Positions 60,684 through 64,000 of a stretch of 64,000 bases of DNA are shown piece by piece; the stretch's first letter is position 1; the number at the start of each line of letters is the position of its first letter. Under the pieces are notes generated by a model. That model did no database searches, was not told where the DNA came from, and saw only the letters and a list, made by a program, of their open reading frames with translations. The stretch spans positions 1 through 64,000 of the forward strand of contig NZ_JPVN01000002.1 of the NCBI RefSeq assembly GCF_000772945.1, in the 5' to 3' direction. The stretch is from Ureibacillus manganicus DSM 26584. Its GTDB lineage: Bacteria; Bacillota; Bacilli; Bacillales_A; Planococcaceae. Position numbers and translations under genes: made by a program.

Positions 60684-61424
60684 ATGAAATATGTAAATAT
60701 TATGGGGGTTCCCTTTTTAAATATTACCCAACAAGGGTTTGTAGAATTGTTGGACAAGCGTGTAGAACAAAAAGAAAAAACGTTCGTTATTACAGCTAAT
60801 CCTGAAATTGTTATGAAGGCCTATGAAGAACCAGAGTTTATGAGTATCGTCCAAAAGGCTACTTATGTTTGCGCTGATGGGATTGGTGTCGTAAAAGCGG
60901 CGAAAATGCTTGGTGAATACCTTCCGGAGCGCGTAACAGGCTACGACTCGATGGTAAAACTTCTTGAAATAGGAAATAAAAAACGCTATAAAATTTTCCT
61001 TTTAGGTGCTCAAAAAGAAACAATTGAGAAGGCAGTTGCAAATATTAATGCAACCTACCCTAATGTTGATATCGTCGGTTATCAGGATGGGTATTTTGAT
61101 TGGAATAATAATACGATTGCTGAAACGGTTGCTAATTTAAAACCTGATCTTGTTTTTGTTGCATTAGGTGTACCAAGACAGGAAAAATGGATTGTCGAAA
61201 ATTACGATAAGTTTTCACATGGTGTCTTTATCGGAGTTGGTGGTTCATTTGATGTTATTGCTGGAACGGTGAAACGTGCACCACTTATTTGGCAAAAGCT
61301 AAACATTGAATGGCTCTATCGTTTATTAAAACAACCTAGTCGATTTGGCCGAATGCTCGTACTACCGCGCTTCGCCCTGAAAGTCCGTCAATTAAAACGT
61401 AAAGGTTCTGGGTCTACCAAATGA
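60684..61424 (+). CDS. tagA: WecB/TagA/CpsF-family glycosyltransferase TagA
   Basis: 246-residue GT26-family enzyme. It would add N-acetylmannosamine (or a related sugar) to undecaprenyl-PP-GlcNAc, the second step after TagO in polymer linkage-unit synthesis. Family signatures are TANPEIVMKAYE near 33-45 (catalytic Thr/Asn region), ADGIGVVKAAK near 65, FLLGAQKE near 105, VALGVPRQEKW near 160 and VGVGGSFDVIAG near 182. The C-terminus is basic, as in TagA-type membrane-associated enzymes. GAAAGG lies 12 bases upstream. The flippase gene overlaps its end by four bases (ATGA), showing an operon. Confidence 0.92.
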   Translation: MKYVNIMGVPFLNITQQGFVELLDKRVEQKEKTFVITANPEIVMKAYEEPEFMSIVQKATYVCADGIGVVKAAKMLGEYLPERVTGYDSMVKLLEIGNKKRYKIFLLGAQKETIEKAVANINATYPNVDIVGYQDGYFDWNNNTIAETVANLKPDLVFVALGVPRQEKWIVENYDKFSHGVFIGVGGSFDVIAGTVKRAPLIWQKLNIEWLYRLLKQPSRFGRMLVLPRFALKVRQLKRKGSGSTK

Positions 61425-62974
61425 GTCAATCTACATTTGTCAAAAGTACAATTATTTTAACAGTTGCAACATTACTATCAAAAATATTAGGAAGTATTTT
61501 TAGAATTCCTTTACAAAACATTGCTGGTGACGAAGTTCTTGGAATCTTTAACCTTGTGTATCCCATTTATATGGTTGCACTATACTTGTCTGTTGCTGGA
61601 ATTCCTGTAGCAATTTCAAAACTGATAGCAGGAGTTAATGCAAACGGCGAGCCACACAAGGTGAAAGAAATTTACATAACAGCAAGTATCCTCGCCCTAT
61701 CTTTTGGTGTGCTTAGCTTTACGATTATCTATGGATTTTCCCATGAGATTGCCAACGCTCTTGGCGGGCCATCAAATCGTTTTGCATTAATTATTGTTGC
61801 ATTAACTTTGCTAGTTGCACCTTATATGGCCGTTTATAGAGGCTATTTCCAAGGTTATGGGAATATGCAACCTACAGCAGTTTCGCAAGTACTAGAGCAA
61901 TTTATTCGTGTAGCTATAATTTTGATTATCGCTTATGTCTTGGTTTCAATGAATTATTCTATTGAAATCGTAGCAGGTGGTGTCACAATAGGATCTGTTT
62001 TTGGTGCATTAGCATCCCTAGTGTACTTACGTGTCAAATATGCACGTTCTTCTATAAAAGTAGCATCTTCTAAGAAGTTTACATTTGGGGAATTCTCCAA
62101 TTGGAGTAAAATTATTTTAAAATTGTCCATACCAATTGCAATTGGTTCTGTAATGATGGCCTTATTTAACTTCGTGGATTCATTTACAATTACTGCTGGT
62201 TTGCGAAATACAGGAACTCCTGCAGATCAAATCAATTATTTATACGGAATATATGGTCGTGGCCTTACGCTTGTGCAAATCGCAACTGTTTTTGCAACAT
62301 CCATCATCCTACCATTAATTCCTTTAATTACGAAAAAGCTTGCCGAAAAGGATTTACTTGGGACTCGTGCAGTTATTGAACGTACGCACAGAATGACCCA
62401 TCTTATTTCATGGCCAGCTGCCTTCGGTTTACTAGCTTTAACTTTGCCTTTGAATTTAGCATTATTTACAAACTTAGAAGGAAGTTCAATGCTCGCCATT
62501 ATTAACTTTAGTTCTGTTTTTACATCATTAACTATTTTAGGAACGGGAATCTTACAAGGGATGAATGTTGAAAGAATTGCTGCTCTCGTTATCCTTGGTG
62601 GCGTTGTATTAAAAATAGTTTCAAACATCCTCTTTATCCAATTGTACGGGTTAGATGGAGCAGCGATTGCTACATTATTTGTATATGCAGTGTTATTTAT
62701 TGTAAATTCTCTTTTTATTTTCAAGCGAATTCGATATTCTATAATAAATCGCCAGATAGTAATGATTATTATTTCTTCTATTGTAATGGGATGTATAATA
62801 GGGCTTCCAACTTTACTATTTGATCTAACAAATTGGTCAAGAATTATTGCGTTAGCTTATGTGTTCATAGCAATAGTTGTTGGTGGGTTGATTTACTTTG
62901 CCCTTTTATATGTGACGAAAACCATTACGAAGCAAGATTTAAAGCAACTTCCGATTATCGGGAAAAAACTCTGA
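61421..62974 (+). CDS. PST/MurJ-like polysaccharide lipid flippase
   Basis: 517-residue membrane protein with about fourteen hydrophobic segments, of the MOP superfamily (SpoVB/YabM/PST group). The opening (STIILTVATLLSKILGSIFRIPLQNIAG) and AVYRGYFQGYGNMQPTAVSQVLEQ are hallmarks of the Bacillus SpoVB-like flippases. It should move an undecaprenyl-linked precursor across the membrane. Coupling to tagA by a four-base overlap points to the TagO/TagA-derived polymer precursor as substrate rather than lipid II, but that is inference. The next gene follows 23 bases after its stop. Confidence 0.88.
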   Translation: MSQSTFVKSTIILTVATLLSKILGSIFRIPLQNIAGDEVLGIFNLVYPIYMVALYLSVAGIPVAISKLIAGVNANGEPHKVKEIYITASILALSFGVLSFTIIYGFSHEIANALGGPSNRFALIIVALTLLVAPYMAVYRGYFQGYGNMQPTAVSQVLEQFIRVAIILIIAYVLVSMNYSIEIVAGGVTIGSVFGALASLVYLRVKYARSSIKVASSKKFTFGEFSNWSKIILKLSIPIAIGSVMMALFNFVDSFTITAGLRNTGTPADQINYLYGIYGRGLTLVQIATVFATSIILPLIPLITKKLAEKDLLGTRAVIERTHRMTHLISWPAAFGLLALTLPLNLALFTNLEGSSMLAIINFSSVFTSLTILGTGILQGMNVERIAALVILGGVVLKIVSNILFIQLYGLDGAAIATLFVYAVLFIVNSLFIFKRIRYSIINRQIVMIIISSIVMGCIIGLPTLLFDLTNWSRIIALAYVFIAIVVGGLIYFALLYVTKTITKQDLKQLPIIGKKL

Positions 62975-62997
62975 AAACAGGAGAGGATGAACAGTAT

Positions 62998-64000
62998 ATG
63001 TTAAAACAGAAGTGGTTATGGTTAGTAGTCGTACTATTACTAATCGGCTCCATTCCAGGTCTCATTAGTAGATGGAATGTAGAAACAGCAAGCAATAATT
63101 ATGAAATTATTATTCCTTATCACGAAATTGTTGGAGTTGCTGATAATAGTGACCTTTCGATTGATGATGTCCTTGCTACTCTTAAGGAAGCAGGACTTAC
63201 AACTGTAAGTTTAGAGGTTTCCTCTCTAAAGGATATGGAGAAGCAAGGTACGATTGCAGTTTATGAGGAACATGAGCTTGCAAGTTTGTTACGATTTACA
63301 CCTTATATTGACGACTTTGATAAGGATAAGTTAGGTTTGTATATTAGCCTCCCTGAAGATCCTGAAACAGATCAATTCCTAAAGGAAACGATCCAACCAG
63401 AAGAAGTTGAAATTGGTGGCGAACGTTTCTATTTCCTACCGAAAGATAATGGAGAATACTTCTTCGAAACACCAATTGGTTATAACGGGTCAGCTACAAA
63501 GAAAATAAATAAACACGGTCTTTTACATGTTTTCCGTGTTGGAAATGACGAAGAACATGTAAATGAAACGATTGTAAATCAGTTAGTCGAGCTAAAAAAT
63601 GATTCCGTTTCAGGTATTCTAGGCTCGGGAGAACAAGTAATTGGAAATGGTCAAGAAAAACAAGTTGAACTCATCCAAAAACTACAAAATGCAGGCTATT
63701 TCTTTTATTCTATTGAGGGTAACACTCAAAAAGGTGAAGATAAGTTAGCTAGTATGACGAATTTTGACATGATCAGATTATTAAGTATGGATGTCAATAG
63801 AGAAACTACACTAAAAGTTGGTGATAGTGTTGACAGAACAGTCCGTGCCTTAAAAGAACGTAATATTAAATCGTTCTTCTACCACATAAAAACAAAGGGC
63901 GATGCAGAAGAAAATTTAAATGAAGCAGTTACTTATTTAAATGATGTTAAGGAAAAAGTACCTTCAGCATTTACTGCAGGAACACCTATATTGTTTGATA
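62998..64000 (+). CDS. DUF5693-family membrane protein, cut by the window end
   Basis: The first 334 codons are open with no stop. The N-terminus has one membrane segment (about 5-24, WLWLVVVLLLIGSIPG). The following extracytoplasmic-looking region reads YEIIIPYHEIVGVAD, LKEAGLTTVSLEVSSLKDME and, later, RTVRALKERNIKSFFYH. The pattern fits DUF5693, a family of large membrane proteins commonly encoded beside csaB and tagA in SLH-bearing Firmicutes. Its function is not established; a role in polymer pyruvylation, export or linkage is inferred from context. AGGAGAGG lies about 11 bases before the ATG. It is third in an operon with tagA and the flippase gene. Confidence 0.78.
   Translation, partial: MLKQKWLWLVVVLLLIGSIPGLISRWNVETASNNYEIIIPYHEIVGVADNSDLSIDDVLATLKEAGLTTVSLEVSSLKDMEKQGTIAVYEEHELASLLRFTPYIDDFDKDKLGLYISLPEDPETDQFLKETIQPEEVEIGGERFYFLPKDNGEYFFETPIGYNGSATKKINKHGLLHVFRVGNDEEHVNETIVNQLVELKNDSVSGILGSGEQVIGNGQEKQVELIQKLQNAGYFFYSIEGNTQKGEDKLASMTNFDMIRLLSMDVNRETTLKVGDSVDRTVRALKERNIKSFFYHIKTKGDAEENLNEAVTYLNDVKEKVPSAFTAGTPILFD

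Overview
The window is AT-rich chromosomal DNA from a spore-former-type Firmicute, most likely of the Planococcaceae (Lysinibacillus/Solibacillus/Ureibacillus-like). Reasons: strong AGGAGG-type ribosome binding sites, frequent TTG/GTG starts, Bacillus-style degS-degU/yvyE/tagO genes, about ten SLH-domain surface proteins, two large S-layer proteins, and a secA2-slaP pair as in the Bacillus anthracis S-layer locus. No rRNA, tRNA or CRISPR array was seen.

Region 1 (1-6.3 kb) matches the order of the Bacillus subtilis deg locus: a DegV/YviA-type fatty-acid-binding protein, degU, degS, yvyE and an LCP ligase, with a lipoprotein gene inserted. Region 2 (6.3-10 kb) holds a 102-bp tandem repeat, a small membrane protein, and a same-strand trio: CPBP membrane protease, macrodomain protein with a helical C-terminal module, and vWA protein. 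Region 3 (10-23.8 kb) carries secreted proteins (an SLH protein of unknown role, a large extracellular nuclease, an SLH-anchored beta-propeller protein), two acetyltransferase-like genes and tagO.

Region 4 (24-29 kb) is secA2-slaP, followed by an intact IS1182-family element that has duplicated a 34-bp terminator palindrome. Region 5 (29-43 kb) is cell-wall enzymology: three NlpC/P60 hydrolases (two SLH-anchored), brnQ with a CodY-type site, a second LCP protein, a CAP-domain SLH protein, an S41 protease, a TetR regulator, an SLH amidase and a lipoteichoic acid synthase. Region 6 (43-51 kb) has two exported FAD oxidoreductase paralogues flanking a wrecked acyltransferase gene, then an SLH phosphodiester glycosidase. 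Region 7 (51-60.3 kb) has the two paralogous S-layer proteins and an SLH glucosaminidase. Region 8 (60.6-64 kb) is tagA, a flippase and a DUF5693 gene cut by the window end.

Together the genes describe one surface system. TagO, TagA, the flippase and LCP proteins would build and attach the secondary cell wall polymer. SecA2/SlaP would export S-layer proteins, and SLH domains would dock the S-layer and many hydrolases onto that polymer.

The most unusual feature is intergenic: three arrays of a TTATTTGCG-type motif and one of a TTATTAGAA motif, all spaced by about 21 bp (two helical turns), two of them sharing a 102-bp higher-order spacing. The TTATTTGCG arrays each lie directly beside a transcription terminator. 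I do not recognise these arrays as a described element.
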